Position numbers and translations under genes: made by a program. Of a stretch of DNA of 64,000 bases, positions 11,176 through 22,393 are shown piece after piece; the stretch's first letter is position 1; each line of letters begins with the position of its first letter. Below the pieces are notes generated by a model. That model was not told the origin of the DNA. It did not search any database and saw nothing but the letters and a program-made list of their open reading frames with translations. The stretch comes from Stemphylium vesicarium (lineage: Eukaryota; Ascomycota; Dothideomycetes; Pleosporales; Pleosporaceae), in NCBI GenBank assembly GCA_004380135.1, contig QXCR01000074.1, forward strand, positions 62,001 through 126,000, read 5' to 3'.

Positions 11176-11879
11176 TTACAAAATGGAGTTTCTGGAGTTC
11201 ATAGAAGAATACAACTGTCTTTTACCAACGACTTTGTCTTCGCGATTCGTACACGTGATGCTAATCAATGCTTGGCCAGGTACCGGACAGCCGCTCATAC
11301 ATTGTGGATTTATACCTGGAAAGTGCTCAGTCGTACGTAGACACAGCCGGTTAGCGACCTTCAATGCAACGATATTCGTTGTACCGCAGTCGTGGAGTGG
11401 TCCGGAGAAGAGTCCGGCGTGCAGGATCGACACAAGTAAAGGGTGAGGGGAAATGCCGCATCGGAGCGTACGAGCCATGCCCGTAGACGTCAGGGTCGCC
11501 TAGGATCCTCAAGACCACACGGTCGGTAACGCTTCCTCCATGTTCGCCGCTGGGCGCAGGTCCTCGATCTGTAGCACGAATAGCCCACCCCTCAAAGTGT
11601 GACGCAGAGGCCGGAGACTCTGATAGAATAGCACACTGACGAAGGCTCTTGTAAGTTATCGACGTAGATATTCTCTTCGCTTTCGACTCAATTAATTGGA
11701 GAGTGAGTTGCCTGTCATGACGTGCGGCGGGGTCTTGGTGAGGAACCCCGGAACAACTTGGGACCGACACCACGTGCGTTCGCTTAGCGACACACAGGTT
11801 TGGCGTTGTTCGCGGCCGTACTTTGCTACTTTCTTGAAATTTACCCCACGACGAAAACACCCACGTAAAATCCGTCGCC
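11176..11879. promoter_or_regulatory. upstream region of eL43, no other gene supported
   Basis: This 704-bp gap follows the dehydrogenase stop. A 180-codon minus frame (11351-11893) overlaps the eL43 start and has no recognisable domain; I treat it as chance. The last 200 bp must contain the ribosomal-protein promoter. Confidence 0.4.
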
Positions 11880-12269
11880 ATGTCCAAACGCACTCAGAGT
11901 AAGATTTGAGCCAACGCGATCCCATTGCGCGCAAATCTAATGCATTTTTCCAGAGGTCGGCATCACCGGAAAGTACGGAACGAGGTACGGTGCCTCGCTG
12001 CGCAAGCAGATCAAGCGTATGGAGATCTCACAGCACGCGCGCTACACATGCTCCTTCTGCGGCAAGAACACCGTCCGTCGTAACGCCGTCGGAATCTTCG
12101 AGTGCAAAGGAAAGGGATGCGGCAAGACAATCGCAGGAGGCGCATACACACTATCGTATGTCTGATGATTGATTTGGAGAAATCGACGTTGCTAATCCGC
12201 TGTAGGACCCCTGCTGCTGCCGCCGTCCGCTCCACTGTCCGCCGTCTTCGCGATATCACTGAGGTCTAA
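11880..12269 (+). CDS. RPL43: 60S ribosomal protein eL43 (RPL43/L37a)
   Basis: Zinc-binding protein of the large ribosomal subunit. I join three exons: 11880-11898, 11954-12155 and 12206-12269. The first exon codes only six residues plus one base. The introns are 55 and 50 bp with correct phase, giving 94 aa, the expected family length. The C4 zinc motif is visible as CSFCGKNTVRRNAVGIFECKGKGC split across CxxC and CxxxxxC-type spacing, and the C-terminus (AVRSTVRRLRDITEV) is highly conserved. A very short first exon with an intron near the start codon is common in fungal ribosomal protein genes. Confidence 0.96.
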
Positions 12270-12753
12270 ACTGACCGTGGATGTGGGTTTGGAGGAAGTG
12301 AAGCAGTCTTGACCGGACTGCATGTCAAAGGAACATCGATGCAATAGATGACCTCGGTTTCGGATGGCGTTCATGGGCATAGTGTGCATACTGAAATGCT
12401 GGCGCACATAGAAGGGCATGTATAGGGTATGTCCCCCTTTTCGTCTCGATGTGCGAATTAAAAACACTGTTCGATGAACACTTCTTCCGGGACGCGAGTG
12501 TGACGAAGCTCAAGCTGTTTACCGCACGCGTGGTTTTACGAACCCCCTGGTATCAGTGGAAGAGTTGGAAAGTAGGCTCCAAGGACCTTTTAGCTGTGTT
12601 TAGAAGTACATAGCAATCACTGGTATGAGCTGAAAGATACAATATGCAGATGCAGAGTTGAGGTCCCTGCTAGTCTCGAAACTACAGCAAGGTGATGTAG
12701 ACGCACAGGGCAAACTTGACTTGATCACGAACAACTCACCAATTCAAATCGCG
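12270..12753. other. 3' flank of eL43, no gene seen
   Basis: This 484-bp stretch lies between eL43 and the inverted-repeat element. No coding signal was found. Confidence 0.4.
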
Positions 12754-12785
12754 GTAACATTACCAGGGCCGCAACATTTTGGCAG

Positions 12786-12841
12786 GGCTGCTGAGATTTG
12801 TCCCCAAGTTTTTGAGATTTGTCCCCAACCAAAGTACCGAA
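12786..12841 (+). repeat. left inverted arm with doubled 21-bp unit
   Basis: Pairs with 13161-13216. Subterminal direct repeats of this kind often serve as transposase-binding sites in DNA transposons; that role is inference here. Confidence 0.8.
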
Positions 12842-13160
12842 TCGTTTTACATCCACACAACTCAACGCTAGCAAGGATATAAGTGAATGCTTGAACGTAA
12901 TAACTTACGTTTAGGTCTCGCGCAGCTTCCTTAAGAATTCCGAGCCTCTAATTAGTCCACGTTGTGGTTTAATTACATAATGAAGTTAGTGGCTTCTCGT
13001 TAACTTTAACTCTAGTTAGCTCGCTCCCATCGCTATTAATATTTATAAAAAGTAGGCAAGAGGTACTTCTACGTATGCGAGACGCATCTATGGCTTCAGA
13101 GATAAAAATTACACTTGTAAGTGTAGTGAATTTGGATTGTGCAGTGCAAAAGTGGCTATC

Positions 13161-13216
13161 TTCGGTACTTCGGTTGGGGACAAATCTCAAAAACTTGGGG
13201 ACAAATCTCAGCAGCC
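13161..13216 (-). repeat. right inverted arm with doubled 21-bp unit
   Basis: Reverse complement of the left arm with one mismatch (an A/G difference between the second unit and the AAGTACCGAA tail). Confidence 0.8.
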
Positions 13217-13257
13217 TTTTGGCAGACCTCTGGAACCTCAAAAAGGTTCAATGTTAC

Positions 13258-13949
13258 AATACACGCTAAGTTTAGAATACCGACGCGTTACAACACTGCT
13301 TACTACGCAGCTGGACGGATCTTCCCCACGATGACGAAGCCTGCATTCGTCCAAATTCTGACGGCTAAGATGCTGGAGCGGCTGGGGTAGCTGCCAAGAA
13401 GACCTGTTCCCATTGGACATACGTGCGCTGTTCTTGCGCGTGGATGTGTCTGTCGCAACAGCTCATACACGTTCGGCTGTAAGGCACGAATGAGGCACAG
13501 TAGCCCAAAGAAGCAGAAGCGATGCCTCCATCCGCAGAGCCTCTTGAAGACATTAACTTACATGTTTCCAGGACGCTTGCGCGACTGGACTCGGTGCGAT
13601 GGAAATTGCATGTTCAGCCACCACACTCAGCAGAACGCGGTGCTACTATAGAGTTTTGCCACGGCACGGTGATTGGTAGAGAGCTAGCCTCTTCTCGACG
13701 AACCATGAGCGCTGAATGCGCCGACCGAGGACTTTTTTTGTTCGCATTCCGGCACTCTGCTCCGTCCGAGCAGTGAGATTCGCTCCCGCACTGTGCTCCG
13801 TCCGAACGAGCAGGCTGACGGTGGTGCGACTCGCAGCCATGTGAGGAGAGAATGGGAACAAATTACATCAATCGCCTAGCTTCCTGCACTCCGGTCACAG
13901 ACTCGCATTCTCGCTACCAGCGTTCTATCCACCTTTGGTATCTACCGCC
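13258..13949. promoter_or_regulatory. upstream region of the FAD oxidase gene
   Basis: This 692-bp stretch follows the inverted-repeat element. Around 13680-13810 it holds a loosely repeated motif (GCACTCTGCTCCGTCCGA, then GCACTGTGCTCCGTCCGA about 40 bp later), which could be regulatory. No gene was seen. Confidence 0.4.
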
Positions 13950-15690
13950 ATGAGACTTCTCCTTGCTACTGTTTCCACAGGTGCGTTCGCGGCTGGCGTA
14001 CTGGCGAGCGCTTTCGAACCAGCGGATTTCAATGTAACCAAGGCGCTTCTTGACAGCGGGGTTAGTGTCACGGCCATTCCTGGCCTTGCGGGACTCGTGG
14101 AGCGATCTTCAACTGATGCCTGTTCGATAGCCGTGAGACTCTTAAACGATCATGATAGTTTACTTGGTGACAACGCTGATCTTGTACGCAGTGTTCCGCC
14201 CTTGGACTTACCTTTGGTAGCGCCAGTGTGCTGTCAGAAGGAAGTACTGCCTACAACAACTTCACCAGCGGCTACTGGGCGGCCCAGCAAGCTGTCGTAA
14301 ACCCTTTCTGCATTTTCAAGCCTAGCAGTGCCCTGCAGGTCTCGATCGCTATCTTACTGTCTCGACTTACACAATGCCCTTTTGCCGTCAAAGGAGGCGG
14401 GCATGCGGCCTTTGCCGGCGGATCCAGCATTGAAGGTGGCATCACCATCGCGCTGGAAAAGCTCAATGAGAAGAAGTTGTCCTCGGATCAGGGAATAGCA
14501 TCGATCGGACCAGGAAATCTTTGGCGCGACGTTTATCCGTGGATTGAACAATATGGACGTGAAGTCATTGGTGGCCGGGTACGTTTGACCTCCCCTGTCC
14601 TTTGCCCATCGCAGACCTCGTTAAACAGAACCACGATCCTTCTAACACTGCATAGGTATCCTCTGTTGGAGTTTCCGGACTGATCCTTGGGGGAGGCATC
14701 TCGCACTATGCCAATGCCTATGGATGGGCATGCGACAATATCGATTCATTCGAGGTAGTAACCGCTTCTGGAGTCATTGTCACTGCCAGTGCGGAGCAAC
14801 ATGCTGACCTTTACTGGGCACTGCGTGGTGGAGGTAACAATTTTGGTGTTGTTACCAAGTTCAACATCAGGACGTTTGTTCAAGGCCCAATGTGGGGTGG
14901 TCAGCGGGCGCATACTGAGGACCAGTGGGACAAGATTTATGAAGCTTTCTACAATTATGCGACAGATGTCGAGAAAGACATCAAGCAGGCCCAAATTGTG
15001 TCGTTTGCGCTCCAAAACAGCACAAAGATTGCAGCAGCGAGCCTGGACTATTCCGATCCTACTCCGTGGCCCCCTGTGTTCGACGAATGGAAAGCCATTC
15101 CAGCAATCTTCGATCAAACCGCTATTGCCAACATGTCGACGTTGGCGAATGAGCTCGGCGCAGGCGCTCCGGACGGCGTGCAAGAGACATACTGGGACCG
15201 CACCTTCAAGGTGGACCGAAACAGCTTGAAGGCCTTCATCAACATCTTCTTTGACATGCTCCCTGCCATTGATGATGCTGCTGGTATCCTGCCTGTTCTA
15301 TCATTCCAGGCAATTACTGTCCCGGCCATGCGAAAAATGCAACAGAACGGCGGTAATGCGCTTGGTCTCAACCCTGACAACGGGCCTATTTTCATCTGCA
15401 ATCTCGCCATCCTATGGACGGATGCGGCGGATAATGCTCGCATCATGTCCTTCAGCAACAATCTGTACAAGCGCCTTGTTGGCGAAGCGGCGAAGAAGGA
15501 TCTAAACAGCGATTACATCTATATGAACTATGCGTCACCGTACCAAGATGTCATCAGCGGCTACGGAGCTGCCAATAAGGCGAGGCTGAAGAAGATTGCG
15601 GGTAACTATGACCCCACGGGCGTGTTCCAGACACTTCAGCCAGGATACTTTAAACTTGAAGGGGCGCCTTATGGGACATTTCCAGCGTAG
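13950..15690 (+). CDS. secreted FAD-linked oxidase (BBE-like, FAD_binding_4)
   Basis: Predicted extracellular flavoprotein of the berberine-bridge-enzyme/glucooligosaccharide-oxidase type. The substrate cannot be told from sequence. I join three exons: 13950-14132, 14192-14578 and 14656-15690. The introns are 59 and 77 bp, both phase 0, giving 534 aa. The N-terminus is a signal peptide (MRLLLATVSTGAFAAGVLAS). The splice restores the conserved ACSIACSALGLTFG stretch. The FAD site shows VKGGGHAAFAGGSS and SGLILGGGISHYA, then LYWALRGGGNNFGVVT. The BBE tail near the end reads YMNYASPYQDV...YDPTGVFQTLQPG. It is complete and of usual length. Such oxidases occur both in secondary-metabolite clusters and as secreted carbohydrate oxidases; no cluster partner is adjacent. 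Confidence 0.9.
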
Positions 15691-16041
15691 TGTACGGTGA
15701 ATGAATGTATACAGCGCAAACTCATCCCAATCCGAAGAAAATGTTTCGTTGTGATTATTTTTTGAATACACAGGCTAATGGCACCTGCCGGGTCACCAGC
15801 GTGATGTACGACCAAGGGAGTGTCTGCCGGCAAATGCCCACAGCTGACGTCTGAGTGAGGTTGCCAAGGAACATGGCCATTGCGCTAGCCCAAGCGTTTG
15901 CTGCAGCTGCCTTTCCAGGTCTTTTTGTCCGCTTGCAACCTTTCATCATCAATCACCCACCACAGCTTCGCCCACAACACGCCACAACCGACGGGTTCGC
16001 GACAGTTTGCTATATACACGATCCCCAGCTAGATTGCAACC
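15691..16041. promoter_or_regulatory. upstream region of the SR-protein gene
   Basis: This 351-bp gap contains a pyrimidine-rich stretch (15930-16040) just before the start codon, typical of fungal promoters and 5' UTRs. Confidence 0.4.
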
Positions 16042-17100
16042 ATGTCTCGCGGCGGCGGCACTACGCTCTACGTCACCGGCTTCGGCCACGGAACACGCGC
16101 TCGCGACCTCGCCTACGAGTTCGAACGGTATGTCCTCCATCGCCTCGTCCCCGCTCGATCGCATTCGCATCGTTTCCTATCATAGCCCTCGATGCTTTGC
16201 CCATCTGCAATCCCCGTTCCCGCGCCTGTCGCGACTGCCCGCTCGTCCGCTCGCTTGCGCAGCGCCGTTTCCTCGTTCGTACGCCTGCGCGTAGGCAGCG
16301 CCGGCAGCCTCCCTCAACATCTTCACCGGGCCATTCCGAATACGCATTCTGACAACATCAAAGCTACGGTCGCCTTGTTCGATGCGACATCCCGGCCCCC
16401 CGTTCGGCCTCGTCTAGACTGTGAGTTGGCCCTCGATTCAAGCAAATGACCCAGGCTCTAACAGGCCAGCAGCTTCGCCTTCGTCGAATACGAGTCCCGA
16501 CGCGACGCCGACGATGCGTATCACGAGATGCACAACAAGCGCATCGGTCGCGATGATTTGTTGAAGATCGAGGTACGTCCCAACATGCACTCGAATGCGA
16601 TCGCAACTAACAGGCTATAGTGGGCACGCACTCCTCCGTCGGCATCGTGGCGCTTTGACTCTGGCCGTGACCGCCCCCGCGGTGAGCGCTCCGAGCGTGG
16701 CGGTGACCGTGGCGACCGCTCCGATCGCGGTGATCGCGCCGACCGTGGCGTGCGCTCTCCGCGCCGCCGTAGTACCTCTCCCCGTCGGGAGCGCGGTGCT
16801 TCCCCTCGCAAGGACGATCGCCGCGAGCGCGACTACGACCGCCGTGACCGCGACAGGTCAAGGAGCCCTATCGATGGCGACCGCGAGATGAAGGATGTAC
16901 GCGACCGCGAGGACGACCGTGGCGACCGTGAGCGTGTCGACCGTGATGACAGGCGTGACCGTGACCGCGAGGCTGACCCCGCCGCCGAAGTCCGCAAGAG
17001 TGAGGCAAACGATCCCTCTGATCCTGAATCACGACTAACCAACAACGTAGTCGACTCTCCTCCCCCTCCTGCTCACGAGGACTTGGACGTAGCCGAGTAA
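16042..17100 (+). CDS. SR-type splicing factor (RRM plus arginine/aspartate-rich tail)
   Basis: Nuclear pre-mRNA splicing or mRNA-processing factor with one RNA recognition motif. I join four exons: 16042-16127, 16364-16420, 16473-16572 and 16621-17100. The introns are 236, 52 and 48 bp, giving 240 aa. The first intron's acceptor (CAAAG) is weak but restores phase. The RRM is split across exons 1-3: RNP2 is TLYVTGFG (residues 8-15) and RNP1 is FAFVEYES. The tail is dominated by RD, RE, RS and GDRGDR repeats, ending in an acidic PPPPAHEDLDVAE. It resembles S. pombe Srp1-like proteins, though the tail has more RD/RE than RS dipeptides. The long repetitive 3' exon gives an unusually CG-rich reading. 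Confidence 0.87.
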
Positions 17101-18316
17101 ATCTGGAGCTGTCAAGTCCAACGAGGCAGTTTCTGGGCTGCTGCCACCGTCTTCACAAGGCTAGTATTGACACGCGTGCTTAAAATTGGTACATGCACAG
17201 CGTTTTGTTGAGCGGAGAATGGTTTCTGGGTTTATGTTTTGTTTCTACGAGTGGAGGCTAGATTTACTTCTATGTCCTGCCACGACATTAATGCATTCAG
17301 CAGTTGACAAGCTCGATTCGGATCTTCTTTGGCGAACGGTCACGGCGATTACCATTCGGTTCGGTCTTTTCGCCTTGCTTCGGTCGATCGGTCGATATCG
17401 ATGCGGTTCGAGTTCCTTGCCTCCTTGTACACTATTCGGTCGGTCCGTAGCACCTCGAAGTCTTCCAACCTCACTTTCCCCTTCGATCCCCGTTCGATGT
17501 CACCCCCACGCTATTTCCCCGCCGCCCTCACCCCGATGCGATTATCCGATAGCCAAGGTTAGTATGCGTTGTGCTTGGTAGATAGACTGGTGATATCTGT
17601 GACTGTGATGTACTCGTAAAAAATGTAACACTGTATTGTAATTCGGAGCCATATCGATTTTGCCTTGCGTGTGAATGCGGTCGTTACATTGGCTTTGCGG
17701 CCGGCAATTTGCTGTGGTGGATGATCCTTTCGTATTTGTCCAGCCTTCTGTAACAAGGCGCGTTGCAGATATCTGAATGCTTCACTACACACAATGCCAT
17801 GCGCACCGCAAATGTACCAAATGTGATATTGCCCGTATGGAAAGTCAGGATGCCGAACAAATGCAGTATACCGGATGAGACGGTATCTCACGTCCTCGGA
17901 GATGGGAAGTGATTCGCGCCCGAACTGTGGACGAGGACACACTACTGTCAAGGGGGCTTAGCCGATCCGCCACGGCTGCTCAGCCACCCTCGTTCGTACG
18001 CCGCGACATCTGATGTGTGATCAACTCGGCATCCATTCATTCAACCCACTGCCGTTCTTTCCTTATACATCTTCTTCACAAGTCTACTCAGCATTCACTC
18101 TTTTCCTCTTCATCAATTTCACACTGAAAACCTCCACATCTGGACTTTGCGACAGAAGCAATCCTGAAATACGGGCAGCTGATCGACACCCGAGAAGACA
18201 TTGCCCAGCTTCGCCGCGCATTGCTTGCAGCTCAAACCACCTAAGATCCCTCCGTCGGCTGGGTCCTCCATCGCTCTTACACTGCAAACTCGATAATCTA
18301 TTCGCAAACCGCCAAC
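17101..18316. other. intergenic, no gene supported
   Basis: This 1.2-kb gap separates two plus-strand genes. Its last 300 bp (18010-18316) are pyrimidine-rich and probably form the promoter and 5' UTR of the CYSTM gene. A 130-codon minus frame at 17559-17951 shows no domain or splice support. Confidence 0.35.
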
Positions 18317-18812
18317 ATGTCTAAACCATATGTACGTCCCCTTTGCGCTGACCAGTCACCCACCATGGCCGCGCGCATCCCTATCGTCTCCCCCTTCTTT
18401 CATTCACGACAGGCGCATCGTGCTAACGGACCCCAAGGATCAGGGCGCGCCACCCCAATATCCCCAGGCCCCGCCACCCATCCACCACGACGCTGGCCCT
18501 GCGCCCGGCGGCATGCAACCCTCATACTACAACCAAGGAGGTGGTGCCCCCGACTACTACGGCGGCAGCCCCAACCCTTACCAACAAGGCCAGCCCGGCC
18601 CCTACGGCCCTCCACAGGGTCAGTACGGTGGCCCTCCTCCTCAAGGCCAGTATGGCTACGGTGGCCAGCAGATGCAGTACCAACAAGGGCCGCCTCCACC
18701 GGGAGGATATTACCAAGATGACAGGAGGAACGATGGCGGTGGCGGTGGTGGACTGTTCGCTGGATTGTGCGCTGGTCTGGCATGCTGTTGTTGTCTCGAC
18801 TGCTTGTTCTAA
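18317..18812 (+). CDS. CYSTM-domain cysteine-rich membrane-tail protein
   Basis: Small protein likely held at the plasma membrane by a palmitoylated cysteine-rich C-terminus. Related yeast proteins are linked to stress tolerance. Exon 1 (18317-18331) codes MSKPY. After a 106-bp intron with a TGCTAAC branch site, exon 2 (18438-18812) completes 129 aa. The body is Pro/Gln/Gly/Tyr-rich with YGPPQGQYGGPP-type repeats. The tail GLFAGLCAGLACCCCLDCLF is the diagnostic CYSTM segment. The acceptor (CCAAG) is non-standard but is the only one keeping phase. Confidence 0.85.
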
Positions 18813-19680
18813 GCTCCTACCTCTGCACGCACCTGGGCACATACCGGCCAAAGATGCGCAGAGGCCGACACGTCGGCCTGGGGGATTTGGAAATATTATA
18901 CCACAGTCATAAGTGCTGATTCGATACCACACATCTAGGGCCCGTCGGGAAGACGGGAAGGTTCAAGACTGAATGCTTTCTTTTGTTGCGACGGTGTTTG
19001 ATTCGAGACATGACTCTGTCCAGCATGCTCGTGGTCTGTCCAAGACTACTTTCGGCTTGCGACACTAGTATCATTGTAATGTCCATATAATTAATACTCG
19101 TTCAAACCATGCCGGCACTTCTGCAAACTTTCCGTGACTGACCGGAACATCATCAATATACGTGACGTTAGCTTTCCAGCAAAGTCGCCCTATCCCTGGA
19201 TCGCCCTGGTTATCCTTGCCCCATTGCATCCGCCGCACCCCACAGCGGAACCCAAACCTGCAGCCGCACGAGCGCACCCACCCTGGATTTCACACCACAT
19301 GACACCTTTTCTCTTGGTAGCACCGCTTGTTCTGTATATAGCGACCGAAGAGGCCGACGCGCGTTTTCTTCTCTGGTACCCGCTTCTTGTCCCCCGCCGG
19401 TGCGTATCAGTGGCGGTGTAGTCCACCGGCAACGATGATGTTATACAGGCTGCCGAAGCAACGCTACCCTTGTCTGCTCGCGGCCAACAAATAAAGAAGC
19501 AAAGATCTAGACAGCACAAGCTCGTTGCTACGGTGGCTGGGCTAGCTTAGTTTAAGCTTTGGCTTTTTGGTGCGGCCGTCTCTTTATGCCCGAGGGTTGA
19601 ACCAACCTCTTTGTCACGACCAGACAATCTACCTACCACCAGCGTCATCACCACCTTCACAATACCCATCAGCCGACAAC
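18813..19680. other. intergenic, no gene supported
   Basis: This 868-bp stretch separates the CYSTM gene from the cysteine-rich gene set. Frames at 19134-19519 overlap on both strands without splice support. Confidence 0.35.
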
Positions 19681-20157
19681 ATGAAATTCAGCAGCACCTT
19701 GTTTACCGCCTTCTCTCTTATCTCCACCGTCTGGACGCTGCCGACAAACTATACCGCCGAAGCACTTCCCACATGTGGCGCAGTACGACTTCTATGACAC
19801 AGATTCGGAACTATGGGCTAATCAAGGCAACCAGAATGAATGCATCACAGACGGCTACTTTGACGGATGCGCCCCAGGAAACTTAATCTGCCTCTGCAAC
19901 CTAGACCAAGACAACGTATCGCGTTATGTAAGAACGGTGCAGCCATGTCTGGATGGTGAAGCAGGCAGGAAAAGTTGCACAGCTGGAGCCGTTGCCAGTA
20001 AGTACCCCTTCACATCAGCCTCGAATGAACGATGGACCAGTTGTCTAACCCGAACATCCCAGACTACAAACAACTGCTCGCAAAGGTTTGCACGAAGCCC
20101 GAGTACGGCAGCTTGAACAGGACCGTCGCGTTTGCGCCTAATCCTTCCATGACTTAA
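19681..20157 (+). CDS. small secreted cysteine-rich protein (CFEM-like), frame problem in exon 1
   Basis: The start at 19681 gives a signal peptide (MKFSSTLFTAFSLISTVWT) followed by LPTNYTAEALPTCG. The downstream coding frame is shifted by one: from about 19766 it reads AQYDFYDTDSELW...CITDGYFDGCAPGNLICLC...VQPCLDGEAGRKSC to 19997. A 65-bp intron (19998-20062) leads to YKQLLAKVCTKPEY...SMT and a stop at 20157. No standard intron explains the shift near 19770-19780, so the gene is either frameshifted or uses an unusual splice. The LPxC start and CxC core suggest a CFEM-like fold. The cysteine spacing after CxC matches the next two genes. Confidence 0.55.
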
Positions 20158-20637
20158 GTCGCCCTTCTTTACGATCACATGCAATTTACGAAACAGCGAT
20201 AGACGCAGCATGACACCTAGCACAGCATGATTTCTACATAATCAATAATACACACTCATTTGAAGCCGCGTTGGCTTTGTTCCTCATCCTCGGCGCTTCT
20301 TACCCGCTTCTGTGGCTGAACTTGTTAGGCGCAATTTGTGATACGTTGGTTCAACGCGTTCCTCGACATTGCATCGCGCTATCGGCGTCAAACGCGTCGA
20401 TTGTGGCCTCTCGACTATCTGGAGCTGCCGTCCAATAACGGTGACGGTTGTAATTGACCGCCAGGTACTTCATTCGCAGCTCGAAAGCTTCACAGCAGAG
20501 GAGCCATTCAAAATCATGGCGCAGGCTCGCAGCATCCCCCAACGTGAATACGAACCCCCTCCTGCATATGTCTCCTCTCCTTCTCCAAGTCTGATCCAAT
20601 CGCCTTTGGCGGCCCCTACAACGATGGACTCGGCACC
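20158..20637. other. gap with possible missing first exon of the next gene
   Basis: No complete gene was seen. A frame at 20518-20680 and another just before 20638 (reading AFGGPYNDGLGTM) could be part of the next gene's 5' end, but no signal peptide or splice path could be fixed. Confidence 0.3.
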
Positions 20638-22393
20638 ATGTCTAGTAAAGCACAACGCCTCATCGTAATGCGCCAACACCCGGCTAATCGAGACAGATAT
20701 CTGAGAGGTGTCAGGAAAAGGCAGAACCAAACCTGCCCGTTGGTGCAAGGGGTGAAAGACTCAATTGCGATAACCTCAAACTTACACCAGACTACTTCCG
20801 CTGCGTCTGCGCTAAAACGAACTCCCTGGGTCGGAACAGGCTCTTCTCTGCCCATTGTGTACTGCAAGAGTGCACAGACGATGATAAGAGAAGAGGTAAG
20901 TCATAAGCTATGGGTTCAGTGAGAGAGTGAGAAAGCTGAAACCAAGTATAGCGTTCATCAAACAATATCAGGAAGGGTGCAGCCAAACAGGCGATTTTCT
21001 GCGCGATATACCGAATGAATGGGCCCCATTTGTAGACTTATCCCCACCAAGTCCGTCGCTGCCCCTTCCCTCAACCATAAATCAGACTGCTCTTACCAGC
21101 GCTTCTACCGGCGCTCCTCCGAGTCAGCTTACAGAATCAACCGTGGGGCCAACCGCGACCAGTTCAGTCGTCTCAACAGAAGCGATGGATAAACCAACAA
21201 CGACTCGGTCAATTGCGGAGAGTAGTAGACTCGCTGCCCCGGCTGAAGCAACCACGACCAATCCGGCCAATGTGCAGATACCTATATGTGGTGTAAGTCC
21301 TCACTCACCATTTATGGAGACAATCCTCTGACTGATGTTAGATAGCCCCCATCTGTATGACTAAGAAGCCACAAGGGGAGCCATCATGCCGACCACAAGA
21401 TCTCGACTGCATTTGTAAAGCTAGTGCTTCCCTCGAGAACAATACCGAATTCGACCAGCAGTGCGTCCTCGAACATTGCTTCGGGGACATTGGAAGAGAA
21501 GGTACGTTGGCAAGGAATGACGCAAGCCTTCCTCACTAACAAGTACAGAGTTCCTAGACAATCTCGTCTACCACTGCGAAAAGGTCGATAGGCAGCTCAC
21601 CGACATCCCCAAGCGATGGGAGCCCTACCTTCCACCTCGTTTCCCAACCGAGTCCGACGCCCCAGCTAATTCATCCGCTGCGCCCGCCGCTTCTTCCACT
21701 CCCAGTAACACTCTCAGCACCGGCGCAATAGCAGGTACAGTCGTAGCCGCAGTTGTCGTTCTCATAATCCTCCTCGGCCTCGCCAAACTTTACTGGGACA
21801 CCAAGAAGAAAGCCAAAAAGCTGCGCGTCGCCAACGCCCAACTCCAAGATGCGACGAACCCAGACGGAGCCTCAAGGCGCATCACCGCACTGCTGAGTGG
21901 AGCTTCCTCACGACGCAGCACACCCACGCCACCCCTCGGAGCAACAACAGCATCGAAATCCCCATTCAATCGCCCATCAGCGTATACCTACAATGAAGGC
22001 ATGCTGGTCAACTCACCTTCCCCACTGCACACACGCCCAGGCTATAACAAAGACTACGCCGCGACTACTGCTGCGGAAGCATACCCGCTGTCCGAGTTGA
22101 ACAGGTACAACAACAACCATGACAGGGAGTTTGGTAGCCGTGCACAGCCTTCTTATGAACTTCCCGCCACGCAGGTTGGGGGCGCGGGCGTGGGCCAGGG
22201 ACAAGATGCACAGCGCGGGGTGTACGACGATTCCGAGAGCGACTATGAAAGTGTGCGACGGCTGAGTTGGCAGGGGCGTGCTGAAGCTGCGTTGCAGGAG
22301 GAGGAGGGCAGGAGAAGGGCGCAGGGGGAGAGGAATGTGGGGTATGGTCGGGGGTGTGAGTGTACGTTTTCTACTTCCCCTTTCCCTGTTTAA
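20638..22393 (+). CDS. single-pass membrane glycoprotein with two CxC cysteine-rich repeats, 5' end uncertain
   Basis: Exons: 20638-20664 (tentative), 20715-20895, 20952-21292, 21342-21501 and 21549-22393. The introns are 47-56 bp and phases match throughout. Two extracellular repeats share one pattern. The first is FRCVCAKT...HCVLQEC...FIKQYQEGC...LRDIPNEWAPF and the second is LDCICKAS...QCVLEHC...LVYHCEKVDRQLTDIPKRWEPY. Each is followed by a Ser/Thr/Pro-rich linker likely to be O-glycosylated. One transmembrane helix follows (AIAGTVVAAVVVLIILLGLA), then KLYWDTKKKAKK and a cytoplasmic tail of about 200 residues. The domain is CFEM-like but I do not recognise a named family. The tail end is disordered. 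No signal peptide is visible from the tentative start, so a first exon is probably missing. Confidence 0.65.

Larger units (their letters stand above)
12754..13257. mobile_element. MITE-like element with inverted repeats, 504 bp
   Basis: Both ends read GTAACATT inward (12754-12761 and, reversed, 13250-13257). Inside lie near-identical inverted arms, 12786-12841 and 13161-13216, differing at one base over about 56 bp. Each arm contains two direct copies of GAGATTTGTCCCCAA, spaced 21 bp apart on the left (12793 and 12814). The interior is AT-rich and codes for nothing convincing. The size, inverted arms and absence of a transposase suggest a non-autonomous DNA transposon. I could not fix a target-site duplication, so the outer limits are approximate. 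Confidence 0.7.

Noticed and set aside
11351..11893. 180-codon minus frame overlapping the eL43 start
   Set aside because: No domain, and it overlaps the first exon and donor of a certain ribosomal protein gene.
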